The notes under the pieces are model-generated. The model was not told where the DNA came from. It saw nothing but the letters and a program-made list of their open reading frames with translations, and did no database searches. Shown here in pieces: positions 21,790-32,154 of a stretch of 64,000 nt of DNA (position 1 is the first letter of the stretch; each line of letters begins with the position of its first letter). A program made the translations under genes and the position numbers. Where the stretch lies: contig NW_003314268.1 of NCBI RefSeq assembly GCF_000143415.4, positions 2,243,972-2,307,971 on the forward strand. Direction: 5' to 3'. The stretch comes from Selaginella moellendorffii. Taxonomy: Eukaryota; Streptophyta; Lycopodiopsida; Selaginellales; Selaginellaceae.

Positions 21790-22704
21790 TCACGCCTTTG
21801 TTCCCTGTTCCAGCCCCGCGGCGCTTTCAACGACCATCTTTCGCCCGCCACACGGGCCTTGACAGAAGACGTCGATGATTTGGGGCGGCGGAGCTGGAAC
21901 TGGAGCTGTAGCTGGAGCCGGGGCTGAGACGAGCGACGGAGAAGTCGGGCTCGTAGCTGGAGACGAAGAACCCGGGCCTGTAGACAGCAGCGACGACGAA
22001 TCGCTCGAAGTGGACGACAGGCTTTTGATAGCGGCATCGGAGATATCAGAACTTCCAAAGCTTCCGCTGCTGGATTCGCCACCACCACCACCACCCCCGA
22101 TCAACCCGTGCTCCGCCTCGCCATCCTCGTCCTCGTCATACTTGAGCTGCAAGATGAGCCTGCCTTTCGTCCGGATGGGCCGGAACATGAGCTGCTTGGG
22201 GACCTTGAGCTCCTGGAGCACGAACCGGCCGTGACTCCTGATCGGGTGAAGCGCCACCAGCGGCATCTGGCACGGGAACTGCGACGGCCCCTTCCTCGCC
22301 AGCGATGGCAGCGGTGGAGGAAAGATCCTCACGACGCGTCGGCACTCCACTTCCTCGTCGTCCTCCACCTCCAGAGATGATGTTCCAGCAGCACCGCCGC
22401 TACTACTTTCCACTGCTCTTCTCCGCAAGAAGCTCGAGTCCTCTCGGTGGTGGTGGTGGTGGTGGTAGACGCTCGGCGAGGAAGAAGTTCCCGTGAGTTT
22501 ATCCTTGGCCTTTGTGTTATATGATCCCAGTGACTCCACGACTAGTCCTGTTCTATCCTCGTCCCCCCCTCGCTTTTTTACGAGCACGTCCTTTTCACTC
22601 GACCTACTTGCGGGCTTTAAACCACCAAAGCTTTCCACAACGCTGGCTGCATTGACCGGCGGCGTGAAAATTTTCATGCTCTCTGGAAGAGGCTCCAAAG
22701 GCAT
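21790..22704 (-). CDS. FAF (FANTASTIC FOUR)-domain-like protein
   Basis: A single open frame; start chosen at MPLEPLPESMKIF (ATG 22702-22704), 304 aa. The central part has FPPPLPSLARKGPSQF, a HPIRSHGRFVLQELKVP segment and FRPIRTKGRLILQLKYDEDE. This is the order of the plant FAF domain: FPPP-L, then an -R-DGR- block, then a Gly-Arg-Leu block ending in acidic residues. Low-complexity His, Gly, Ser and Pro/Ala tracts flank it. FAF proteins in Arabidopsis affect shoot meristem size, with molecular role unknown. An upstream in-frame start is possible at the 5' end of the frame (22833) but has no better context. Confidence 0.7.
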   Translation of the reverse strand: MPLEPLPESMKIFTPPVNAASVVESFGGLKPASRSSEKDVLVKKRGGDEDRTGLVVESLGSYNTKAKDKLTGTSSSPSVYHHHHHHREDSSFLRRRAVESSSGGAAGTSSLEVEDDEEVECRRVVRIFPPPLPSLARKGPSQFPCQMPLVALHPIRSHGRFVLQELKVPKQLMFRPIRTKGRLILQLKYDEDEDGEAEHGLIGGGGGGGESSSGSFGSSDISDAAIKSLSSTSSDSSSLLSTGPGSSSPATSPTSPSLVSAPAPATAPVPAPPPQIIDVFCQGPCGGRKMVVESAAGLEQGTKA

Positions 22705-22833
22705 AGCGTTAGCGATACCCACTCTCTTCCCTCCAACTAGGACTACGCTAACTCTTCCTCTCCGAAATAAATAGAAAGAGCCATCTCTTGGTCTCCTCCC
22801 AGCGCGATCTATCCCCCCTCGAGAGAAAATCAC

Positions 22834-23444
22834 TGCGATCTATCTCTCTCCCTCCTTTCTTGCTTCCCTCACTCAACAAAGAGCTGCGACACTCACCGGC
22901 TCGATCGGCGACGGAAAGATCGCTCCTTCTCCATTGAAATCCCAGGCGCCCGACCCACATTCCTCGCGGCGCTCGCAATCTGGCACAAGAAGTCGATATT
23001 TCAGGATTGCGGGATTGCGATCCATGCACGGCGGCCACACGAAGAAAGATTCAAGCAAGAAGAAGGAAAAAAGGCAAGCAAGGAAGAACACAACTGGCTG
23101 TGACCGCTGGAATTGGCGAATCACGACACACCACCAGTCAATGCAAGATTCTTTTGGCCTCGAGCGAGCGCATACCGTCATTGCTCGCTGGCCGCCGCGC
23201 TAAAACCTAACGCCAGCAATTGATCCGCTCGAGTGCGATCCCGCCATGGATCGATCGAGCAATCCGGCGCCTCGGGAAAAATCTCCACGATTCACGCAAA
23301 GAAGGGCACTTGGTTGTCTGGAAAGGAAACTGTGAGCCCTTGGATACGTTGGCCGCGTTTAGATGCAGCAAACGGCTGCGGCGCTGCCACGTACCACGTC
23401 ACAAAGCCTATATGATGAAAAGAATTCGGGGCTTACTATAGGAT
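22834..23444. other. Intergenic region upstream of FAF-like gene
   Basis: Short overlapping frames on both strands; none is recognisable. Probably the promoter and 5' UTR of the FAF-like gene and the 5' flank of the tRNA gene. Confidence 0.45.
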
Positions 23445-23516
23445 TCCGTTGTAGTCTAGTCGGTCAGGATACTCGGCTCTCACCCGAGAGACCCGGGTTC
23501 AATTCCCGGCAACGGA
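23445..23516 (+). tRNA. trnE-CUC: tRNA-Glu (CTC)
   Basis: A 72-nt cloverleaf can be drawn by eye. The acceptor stem TCCGTTG pairs with CAACGGA, the D-arm is 'agtctagtcggtcaggat', the anticodon stem is CTCGG/CCGAG with loop CTCTCAC, and the T-arm is CCGGG-TTCAATT-CCCGG. Anticodon CTC is at 23479-23481. It has no intron and no encoded CCA, as expected for a nuclear gene. T-rich stretches follow (ttttg at 23519, attttttc at about 23533) and would stop pol III. Confidence 0.97.
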
Positions 23517-24030
23517 AGTTTTGTAAGTTTAATTATTTTTTCTTAAACTCCCGCCACTACACAATCCAATAAGCTCCGAATTTCAACGAGCAAAAATTGC
23601 TTTTAGATTATTATTATTTATTATTTGATTGATAATAACATAAGTATGCTTTGTTTCTAGTTAATAGTAACAAGCACAAGAACAATTTCCAACACAATTA
23701 CAAACAACATATGGATCAGGACAATAATATGGAGAGCATTCACGACCCACTCTTAAAGGATGTAAAACTCCACCCTAGGGGAGCTTGCTTGCTGGAATAA
23801 TACTTGGGATTGCATCTCTAGACCCTGCAACAAGAGAAAAATCATCAAGAAATCACTATATTATATTGAAGTTCTGAAGAAACAAAGATTTTCACATTGC
23901 TAAATACTGGCATTGTTTTTTGTGTAACTTTAATTTGTTTTATTTTGTGCTTTATGCCTTTAACTATAATCTAAGGCTCTCCACACATAAATTTCCACAA
24001 GCCTCTACTCGAAACTCTTCCTCGACAACC
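23517..24030. other. AT-rich gap after tRNA-Glu
   Basis: No coding frame or RNA gene recognised. Contains short AT-rich runs ('ttattattatttattattt'). Confidence 0.5.
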
Positions 24031-24039
24031 GTGCTGTGA

Positions 24040-24310
24040 ATGCCTTAGAGAAATGCCCGGACATGCCCGATGTGCCACAACATCGTGTCGTGGAATTCCT
24101 TGACGATGGGGTACGTGCGGGAGGGGTGCTAGGTAAACGCTAGAACCTATTTCGCGGCTCTCATGAGAATTCCAAGAACAAGGAACATCAAGAGCTATAT
24201 CCTAGAGAAGGGAATGGAATAAGATCACGGGCTCAAAGGTCACTGAATAGCTCCTACCTTTGTGGGGAATGCTTTGGTGAATTTGTATGCCAAGTGTGGA
24301 AGCAGCAAAT
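24040..24310 (+). pseudogene. PPR gene relic
   Basis: Fragments of PPR repeats remain in one direction: HNIVSWNSLTMGYVREGC (about 24085-24130) and VGNALVNLYAKCGSS (24262-24306). The spacing matches consecutive PPR units of the PLS type, but the frame between them is broken by stops (for example after 'caaaggtcac' near 24243). The sequence then runs into the 3' end of the uL6 gene on the other strand. It is a degenerate fragment, not a working gene. Confidence 0.65.
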
Positions 24311-24327
24311 CTCTCTTCGTTCAAGAG

Positions 24328-25445
24328 CTACTTCTTCTTTTTGTCTTTCTTGGTCTCCTTTCTTCTCACTTTCTCGTCAGCGTATCGGATGCCTTTGCCT
24401 TTGTATGGCTCGGGCTTTCGCTTGGATCGAACGAGCGCCGCAAAGTTTCCGAGGAGCACATTGTCGCGCCCCGAGACTGTGATCTTGGTGTTCTCCTCCA
24501 CCACCGCCGTGATCCCGTCGGGGATGGCCACCACCTCGGGCATTTTGAAGCCGATGTTGAGCAGCAGCTTGTTTCCCTGCACCACCGCTCGGTAGCCAAC
24601 TCCGACCATGATCAGCTTCTTCTCGAATCCCTGTGAAACTCCCACCACCATGTTGCTCAGCAGCTGCCTGGAGAAATCAAAGAGAGAAAAATCAAAGATC
24701 GATGAAAAACAAGGAAACTAAACTCTGAGAAACCACAACTCAAAACTACGAGGGAGAGAAAGTAATGCACACTGGAACAAACCAAACTAGAAGAAGAAAG
24801 GAAAAGAATGAGAATGTCGAGCTTACCGTGACAAACCGTGCATGGCTCGAGATTTCTTCGTCTCCATCACTCTCTTGAGGATGAGAGTATCGTTCTCCAG
24901 CGTGATGCGAACCTCGTCGCGGAACGTCCACGACAAGCTCCCCAGCGGGCCCGTGACTTCCACAAGCTGTCCATCGATTTTCACAGTGACTCCCTTTGGA
25001 ACAGGCACTGGCTTCCTTCCGATCTTGGACTCCTTCTCCAGGATCAGCGGATACTCTCGCTTGCCACCGAGGATAGCTTGCCGAAGCCCACTGCGATCCT
25101 AGAAAACATCTCCATCAGATTTTTCCTGGAGCGATCAAAGTGTTTCGTCTTTCACCTCTTTCGCAGGTAGCGCAAGCCCAGCTTGTTCATCAGCTTCTTC
25201 CCTTCCAGCAGGCTGCAAAAATCCTCCACAAGGGCGCGGAGGGTCCAGTTCGTGGAGGAGTGGAACATTGCGCTGGCGAAGACGAGCTCCGGCGATCTAC
25301 CATCCTCTGCTGGGGCTGCCGAAGATTCTTCCGATTTACCTGGCATTTCAATTGCGTCTGTGGGCGCAGTGCACATTGGGCGCACTGGGAACGCGTGCCG
25401 CGCCCATAATCTCCTGCGCAAGCACGCGCGCAACGCCATAGCCAT
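24328..25445 (-). CDS. RPL6: Organellar ribosomal protein uL6 (bacterial type)
   Basis: Exons 25156-25445, 24827-25090 and 24328-24667 join in phase, giving 297 aa. From residue ~98 the protein is bacterial-type L6: ESKIGRKPVPVPKGVTVKID, TGPLGSLSWTFRDEV, SRAMHGLSRQLLSNMVVGVS, GFEKKLIMVGVGYRAVVQGN, then RSKRKPEPYKGKGIRYADEK and a Lys-rich tail. These match plastid L6 of plants. uL6 lies near the sarcin-ricin loop in the large subunit and is needed for factor binding. The N-terminal ~97 residues start MAMALRACLRRRLWARHAFP, Arg-rich and acid-poor, which looks more mitochondrial than plastid. Exon 1 also opens as a frame that stops by itself at 25152-25154, so a separate small protein is a less likely alternative. 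Confidence 0.82.
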
Positions 25446-26191
25446 AAACCCTAAAACCCGAGGGTTTTATCATTTGTATTTGTATTTTGTTTAGTTTTCG
25501 TTAATTATAATTTAAACATGACCTAAGCTAAGTAGGGCAAAACCTAGGGCAATGCACTTATCCCACTTGCCCAAGCGTTACCGCAGTTTATCTGTTTAAA
25601 TAGTGTGGTGAATAAACAGTGGTTAACCTGTTGGGTTGTAGAGTATGCATCTGATGACCCGTCTGTGTGTCTCGAAGTCTAAGTCATATTCCGATCCAAT
25701 AGGTTTTTGTAAGAAACGTATACTTTTGTTTCGAGAGCTGCTTATTTCCGCCTCCTTATCTGCTCTTGGCACGCATTGCAACTCAAGGTTTTGATGATCC
25801 AAAGGAGTACATTTTGTACATGGGCGCCGTGCATGTATCGCTTCTGTAAGGTACGAGAAAACTCTCCAGTTGAGAGTTGCCACGTGGTTTTGTACATGTC
25901 TTCTAGAGATATTTCTTTGGTCCCGATCTTGTCAAAACCAGAAGTCTAGCAGAATTCGTATTAAACTTTTTGTAGTTTCATTGCGCTGCCAATTTTTGGA
26001 GCAGGTGCCATTGCCGTCACAAATTACCCGATCGATGACAATTTCAAGTACATGATTTTGTCATTGCAATTCCAATGTGCAGCGCGGTTTACTTCCACAG
26101 CGAAGAAGAAAAAAAAAAAAAAAACAGAGAAACTTTTAGCTGGTCACCCGACATTCATTTTGTCACCGCTAGAATCGCGAGAGCTAAGCCT
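25446..26191. other. Intergenic region
   Basis: Start-codon side of uL6 and 3' flank of the LLPH-like gene. An 86-codon minus-strand frame at 25623-25883 has no recognisable feature. An A-run ('gaagaaaaaaaaaaaaaaaa') occurs near 26103-26124. Confidence 0.45.
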
Positions 26192-26601
26192 TCAAAACTT
26201 AAGTTTCTTCTGCCTGTGCTTCTCCTTTTTCAGCCTTCCTCTGCTCTTGCTCCTCTTCTTGATCGATTTCTTGGGCTTGAGAGACGACGACGCCATCATG
26301 TCCGTCTCCATTGCGCCACTGCCGCTCTTCTCCTGTTCCTCCACTTTCTCTTCTTCTATCTCTGCGGGAGAGAAACAAAACCCCAGAAATCCCCAGCTGT
26401 GAGCACAAGAGCTACAAAATGCGGTATAGACTCACCCATGGCGCTGCTCTCGCGGCGGCGCACCTCCACCTTGGGCGCCGCCATGGCCGCCTCGAGCGCC
26501 GCCTGCTTCTCTAGCTCCTTCTTCTCGAAGTGCGGCTCTGCAATCTCCCGCTTGATCGTCCTCAGTCGCATCTTGCGCTTGGATCGCAGCGACTTGGCCA
26601 T
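26192..26601 (-). CDS. LLPH (LAPS18-like) nucleolar small basic protein
   Basis: Exons 26436-26601 and 26192-26361 join in phase, giving 111 aa. It begins MAKSLRSKRKMRLRTIKREI, the family's hallmark basic start. Next come an Ala/Glu-rich helix, an acidic patch (EIEEEKVEEQEKS), and a very basic tail (KPKKSIKKRSKSRGRLKKEK ending KKLKF) that should act as a nucleolar signal. The family (LLP homolog; yeast counterpart thought to act in ribosome assembly) is small, basic and conserved. Its start codon is 106 bp from that of the divergent RRM-like gene. Confidence 0.8.
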
Positions 26602-26707
26602 CGCTCCAAAATTTAGGGCTTTTCGGGAAATTCTAGGGCATTTGGATCTCTTAGTTGTATAACAATTTGTTTTACTTTGCAGTATAAGTAATCACTTACC
26701 CCTAGCT

Positions 26708-27421
26708 ATGCTTGGAATAGTTCTTCACGCGAATGCTCTGCCGGGCGGACGAATCATCGCCAATTCTCGTCGATTTCCAGTCGCCACGGCCTCGCTGGGC
26801 CAGCGACTGGAGAGATTTCCCGACGATTCAAGCAGCTCCAGGTCTGCCAAGAGAGAGGATCCAGCGCCATGGCGTAGAACAAACAAAGAGGGCCACGAGA
26901 GCGAGTGTGGCTCCATTCTCATTTGCGTCTGGAACATCCCTCTCACTGTGAAGCGCCGCGAGTTTAACTTCCTCATGGCGCGCCTCCCGGGCGTGGAGCG
27001 CTGGGACTTCGTCTCGAGGGGGCCATCCCAGCAATCGGTGGGCTACGCTTACTGCGAGTGTCCCACCATGGAGGACGCCGAAGAGACGATGTGGCTCGTC
27101 CGGAGCTTCCGCGTCGCCAACACCAAGCTCCGAGCCAACCTCTTCGATCCCAGCCGGGTCGACTGGTCCTTCTCGCCTGGAAAAATCCGAGCTTCTCGCC
27201 AGCGGCGCGAGAACCAAGAGAACTCGGAGGTGCTCGAGCAGCCTGATCCTGGGAAGCTACAGAGAACATCACCTGGGAAGAAAAATGTCGTGAGGAGGAA
27301 GAAGCCGCCACCTCCTACGAGAGCTTTTACTCGTGAGAGGCCACCGAGTAGGAGACTGCTGCTAGGATACGCAAATTCTCGGCCTGTTGTTGTGAATGGT
27401 CACGAGGAGACTGGTCAGTGA
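26708..27421 (+). CDS. RRM-like RNA-binding protein, unknown family
   Basis: Single-exon gene, 237 aa. The middle (residues ~68-145) has an RRM-like layout: ILICVWNIPLTVKRREF (beta1, RNP2-like), a helix, VERWDFVSRGPSQQSVGYAYCE (beta2-beta3, RNP1-like), a second helix MEDAEETMWLVRSF, then ANTKLRANLFD. Aromatic residues at RNP positions are reduced, so it is a divergent RRM. The C-terminal 90 residues are Arg/Lys/Pro-rich and probably disordered. The N-terminus (LHANALPGGRIIANSRRFPV) is acid-poor and could be an organelle presequence. I do not recognise an orthologue. It is divergent to the LLPH-like gene with 106 bp between starts. Confidence 0.6.
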   Translation: MLGIVLHANALPGGRIIANSRRFPVATASLGQRLERFPDDSSSSRSAKREDPAPWRRTNKEGHESECGSILICVWNIPLTVKRREFNFLMARLPGVERWDFVSRGPSQQSVGYAYCECPTMEDAEETMWLVRSFRVANTKLRANLFDPSRVDWSFSPGKIRASRQRRENQENSEVLEQPDPGKLQRTSPGKKNVVRRKKPPPPTRAFTRERPPSRRLLLGYANSRPVVVNGHEETGQ

Positions 27422-27460
27422 ACAAAATTGGTTCCTAGCAAGCAGCGAAATATAAGTTTG

Positions 27461-29518
27461 CTACTTCCCCAGCCTCACAACGATGCTCTCGCCATCGTTT
27501 GCCGTCATGAGAATCTCTAAGTCGCTGAGGTGAAGCGCGTTAGTGTACTTGCAGGGTATTTGTTTTTCGCTGGCTTCTACCGGCTGCCATTTGGTAAAAC
27601 CGGGCGAAACATCCACCAAATGCCTGAAAGCAGAGCTTTTTGAGTGGAAAAGATTTCCAGCTTTGAAGAAAGCTTACACTTTGATATGGTCAATTTCTGG
27701 TTTGAGTCCAGTTACGAGTTTGCGGGAGGCTGCAAGAAGGAAGAATAGATTGTCAGACGAGAGACAAAGAAAAGGAAACTTCTACCTGGGATTTCGGCAC
27801 CATCGTCAACGAGACCAAGGATACCCTGCGATGAAAATTTGCCAGTTTGTTTTATGCAAGAAGGATGATCGGTTACCTTCAGCTGCTTGTAGGTGGACTC
27901 AAGGTCGTCGTTCACTAAGACATGATCAAAGAGAAAAGGGTCTTTACCGAGCTCAAGCTCTCGCTTTGCGTTTTGAAGCCGCTTCATTACTTGTTCCTCT
28001 GTCTCCGTTCCCCTGGGAAACACTCTCAAAGTATGAGCTCACACGAAAACTTAAAAACCATTTTACCTCCCGCGAAGACGCTTTTCCAGCTCTTCAAAAG
28101 ATGGGGGCAATATGAAGATAAATAATGCTTCCATCGAGCTCTGTCGCACAGACTTAGCTCCCTGTACATCAATGTCCAGGATGCATCGCTGCCAGAGAAA
28201 CTCAGAGTTAAAACAAATCACCAAAACTAGAGCTTTAAGTAGGAGAAGTCCAACCTTTCCTCCATCAGAGACTGCTTCAACCGCTGAAATGCTAGTGCCA
28301 TACATGTTCCCGTGCACGTTGGCGTGCTCCAGAAACATCCCCTCGTTGACAGCAAGCTCCATGCTATCACGGCTTGTGAAATGGTAGTGTACACCATCAA
28401 GTTCTTTCTCTCGCGGCTTTCTTGTTGTGTGACTGACTGAGAATCCAAACTTGTCCGGGAACTCTTGCATTAGCTTCGCTATCAGAGTTCCTTTGCCAAC
28501 GCCGGACGGACCACAGATGACGACAGGCAGTGTGTCGCGTCTGGCTTTACCCCAAGAAATTACTTCCTCCCCAGCTCGTCCGTGTGGTGTACCGATCTGC
28601 AAGCAAGCGATAGATCATGAACAGGACACTTCTGGTCATTACGTACCTTTAGAAGCCAGTTATCCTTGTCATCGTAAACAAGTAGCCTGTCCTTTTCCAG
28701 TGTCAGACACGAGAACCCATCCCGTGGACAGGGCGGGGTTCCTAAAATCTTTGGAGCAGTCCATCGATTGTTGATGGTGTCCAATAAATAAACGTCAGTC
28801 GAAAGCTCGTTGTCACCGAGCAAAACCTGACACAAACTCACGATAAAGATCAGAGCTACAACTCCAAACTCTTACAATCTTTTCACCGGCAGTTGCAGCT
28901 GCTACAACTTCTGATGCCTCCGCAGAGCGTCCAGATACATTTTTCGTGCACCACTTGCGCTCCACCGTGTCGAACTTGAGTAGCGTGGCACCCTGAAACA
29001 TTTCCAGCCTGAAGCACATGAAATGCAAGCTTCGGAAGCTCTATCAAAATGCAGTAGCATTCTTGCTCACCTTGCCAGAGCTCGAAGTTCTCTCGATCAT
29101 GTAGATGGAAGATCCAGCTCCTAGAGAAGACAAAAAAGAAGTCAGCAAATTTACGATGAGACACTTCTCGAAAGAAGAACCTGCAAGTAAAAACTCTTGT
29201 TGTCTACTTGTCAACGCTTTCCTAGCGAGCTCGTTCTCAAAAAGAAAAGGAACTTTGTTCCAGCTTTCTAGATTGCTGTCCAGTTCAAACACTTCCAGAT
29301 CCTTGTTCTCTTCATTTCTACCAATGGCATACACCTAAAAAAGGCAAAAAGAGAAAGAATGACAAAATCAGAGAAGAAAATATCAAGCGCATCGAAATTT
29401 GGAGCCTAAACTTCACCATAGAGATCCTCGCGGAGTTGTCTGTGATGCCAACCAGGCCGTGGCGGAATCGCAATGGAAGAGGCCCACTCTCGGCGACTCT
29501 GTGCCAATTGTACCTCAT
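27461..29518 (-). CDS. GK: Guanylate kinase with N-terminal Kelch-like region
   Basis: Multi-exon, stop at 27461-27463, likely start ATG 29518 ([20 protein letters not shown]). The first half holds Kelch-like blades ([42 protein letters not shown]-like turns; [19 protein letters not shown]). It ends just before [20 protein letters not shown], the P-loop of a guanylate kinase. The GMP-binding lid follows ([20 protein letters not shown]), then [20 protein letters not shown] and [22 protein letters not shown]-terminal extension ends [12 protein letters not shown]. The enzyme phosphorylates GMP to GDP with ATP. Plant cytosolic/nuclear guanylate kinases are larger than bacterial ones and carry such N-terminal extensions. 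It is divergent to the TPR gene. Confidence 0.88.
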
Positions 29519-29991
29519 CGCGGAAAAGCTCCAAGGGTCACAGACCTCGAAACCCGAAACCCTGGCAGGGATCACGAGGCGAGATCGCCAATCGCCCGGA
29601 TCGATCGCGCGGCCCGGCAAGATCGAAGGAGGACAATGCGCGGGAGCTGGATCCAACGCAGGCGATCGAGCGCCGCGTCGGTGGCCCGCAAATCGAATCA
29701 CACCCTATTCTACCACTCACGCCGCGTACTGCGCCTCCTTTCCCACACAGTTTCCTCCATTCAACGAAACACGAGGAATATACTTGTTAGGCGAAAGTAA
29801 CATTCCAAGCATATTCGGTGGGCAAATGCCCCAACTGGGCATTTGAAAATCCATCGCTGGATGATCTTGCGCGGCGGCATGGGCGACGCGATGGATCAAT
29901 CGATGGATCGATCGCCTCCTCCTCTTGGCGAGATCCACTTCTCTTTCTTGCAGGTACTGCTGGAATTAGGGTTCTCCAATTCACTCGGAGG
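29519..29991. promoter_or_regulatory. Shared upstream region of guanylate kinase and TPR genes
   Basis: About 470 bp between the two likely start codons. The guanylate kinase frame is open upstream to 29701 and the TPR frame is open upstream to 29818, so either protein could start earlier. No TATA box is obvious. Confidence 0.5.
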
Positions 29992-31199
29992 ATGGGCATA
30001 TTGGTCCTTCCGGCGTGTCACAGCTTCTACGCCAGGGTTCCCGATGCGCTGCTGGACGAATGCAATCCTTCGCCCAGCTGCTCGGGCAGGGCGCCAATCT
30101 CCCGTGGCGCTGGATTGAGGAACGCATTCAGCCGGAGAGGGAGGAGGACGAGAAGACTAGGTTTTGTGCTGCATTGCAGCGGCTTTTCACCAGATTCGCC
30201 GAGCAATGGCGATGGCGATGGCGATGGCGAGGAGGAGGAACAAGAATCCAAGGCGGATGAGAACGCTCCCGGGTTCTGGGAGAGCGAGGAGAACAAGAAG
30301 AAGCTGGATGAAATCCAGCAAATGCAAGAGCTCGTGGCGGAGGCCGAGAGGCTGGAAAAGGAATTGGAGGGCGACACGAAAGAGAGAGCTGCAAAGTTCC
30401 AAGAGGAGCTCGCTCGTGTAAGTCATTCTCAGATTTTATTTGTAAGGATGTTTGATTTTTCTATGGTTCTTCTCCAGAGAGCTAAAGAACAGGCCCAGCA
30501 GCGAAAGCAAGCTGCGGTGATGTTTGATCTTGGACAACGAGCTTATGGCAAAGGAAGCTATGGCAAAGCAGTGGAATTTCTGGAAGCTGCATTGACAAAC
30601 GTTCCCAAGGCATCCAACCTTGGAGGCGAGGTAAATCTCCTTTGGCTTTGTTTCTTCAAGCTAAACTTTCTTCCGCGAACTTTGGAAGCTTGTTCTTGCG
30701 TGAACTTTCGTGAACTTTGGAACTAACTTTCGGGAACTCTTTTAAGACAGATCCAAATCTGGCTGGCAATGGCATACGAGGCTCACAATCGTCATGACGA
30801 CTGCATTAGCCTCTACAAGCGGCTCGAGAGCTCTCATCCCAACAAGGCGATCCGGAGACAAGCTGCTGATCTCCGCTACATTCTCGAAGCACCCAAGCTC
30901 AAAATCTCCAGCAATGAGCGAGTGACAATCCCCCTGATTGATGCGTACTCTCAAAGGTTTGGCCACTCTTTCTTCCTCGTTACTGATGAATGATCCTTGG
31001 CAGCTCGCAAAAAACTTGGAGCCAGATGGCCCGAGAGCGTAAGCAGCGCCTGGCGAGCAGCAGCGGCAAAAAGTCCCAAAAAAAATCGGAGGATTGGATC
31101 GAGTGGAATCCTCCGAAATGGGAGAAGAGCCCATACTTCTGGGTGGCTGTCACAGTGTGGTTGACACTGGCGGGGATTTCACTCATGTTCCAAGATTAA
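29992..31199 (+). CDS. TPR-like protein with C-terminal membrane anchor (likely plastid)
   Basis: Four exons: 29992-30417, 30478-30630, 30751-30956 and 31004-31199. The N-terminus is acid-poor and Arg/Ser-rich (transit-peptide-like). An acidic segment (GDGDGDGEEEEQES) and a long coiled coil follow (KKKLDEIQQMQELVAEAERL). TPR-like helices come next (MFDLGQRAYGKGSYGKAVEF; IQIWLAMAYEAHNRHDDCIS), and the protein ends with a single hydrophobic span, PYFWVAVTVWLTLAGISLMF. It resembles plant chloroplast TPR proteins of unknown role that are tail-anchored in a membrane. The alternative start at 29818 adds 58 residues and remains open. Confidence 0.72.
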
Positions 31200-31347
31200 G
31201 TTTTCTCGTTGTAGCTTAAGTCCTGTCAAAAAAATTATCTTTCAAGCTTAAGAAGAGGAATGATCGAAGAAAAACAGCTATTAGCAAAAAGTTACCACAC
31301 AAAATTCAAAATACAAAGCCTCTTTTGTTGTTTGGATCGTTTTCTTC

Positions 31348-32018
31348 TCACTCTGCTTCCGCCTGCTCGGGCGCACCTCCGTTTTCATCCGCAGCCGCGG
31401 CCGCCATGATCTCGTCGAACTGTGCAGACTTTGTGAGAACGATTTCCATCTGTGACAAAATCGCAGAGAGAAGAGAGAAAAGAAGAAGTTTTAGCCTGAG
31501 AAACAAGCACAAAATTCCATACCTTCGCTTTCTGGACTGATCGTCCCCGAGTTTCATCGCCTATGTCGATGGTGGAGGTCGATATTCCTGAAAGAGCGTC
31601 GTTTGAATAACACACCGAGGAGGAAGTAAGGAAAAGGTTAAAGAGGAATTTACTCTTCTCCACGGCGAGACCATTGTTCTTGAGAATTTCCACCACGGTG
31701 ACCACTGTAGCGATTGCTGCAAACACAAGGAAACAAAACGATTTAGAATCAAGAAAAAAAAGAGGGTACGAGAGAACATACCCATTCCCAGGGCCGAGAG
31801 CTCAACCTCATTGTATTGCTGCATAAATCTCTGCCAGGAACAAGAATTTCCCATCGCATTGGAGCGCTAAATCGCGAGGAAGCGAGACAAAGAGCGAGAA
31901 ATCTGTGTACCTTTGCGAGATTGACATAGAAGAAGAGCGGCTTCTTGGTATTGGACACCTGAATCCGGTTCTTCTTCGCGGATTCCACGCCATTGGCGTC
32001 AATCGCGACTTGCGCCAT
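31348..32018 (-). CDS. Alba-domain nucleic-acid-binding protein
   Basis: Start at MAQVAIDANGVESAKKNRIQ (ATG 32018). Exon 1 is 31911-32018 and three further exons lead to stop 31348-31350. The assembled protein has VSNTKKPLFFYVNLAKRFMQ, VELSALGMAIATVVTVVEIL, NGLAVEKSISTSTIDIGDE and KAKMEIVLTKSAQFDEIMAA, with an Ala/Glu tail. This is the full Alba fold of plant Alba1-3-type proteins (~130 aa). They bind RNA and RNA:DNA hybrids (R-loops) in Arabidopsis. The upstream in-frame extension to 32126 is unlikely because family members start near this Met. Confidence 0.88.
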
Positions 32019-32154
32019 GCCTGGAGGATCACTTGCTACCTGCGAGGCCGAGCATTGATCCCAGAGGGAAACGAAACGAGCGCCATTGCGGTCGCGAAGA
32101 GATGGACTCACCGGCAAATCTCCCAAATTTTAGGGCAACAATCCCAAAACTTTT

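Noticed and set aside
25623-25883. 86-codon minus-strand frame
   Set aside because: No domain, no orthologue recognised, and intergenic composition; not called as a gene.
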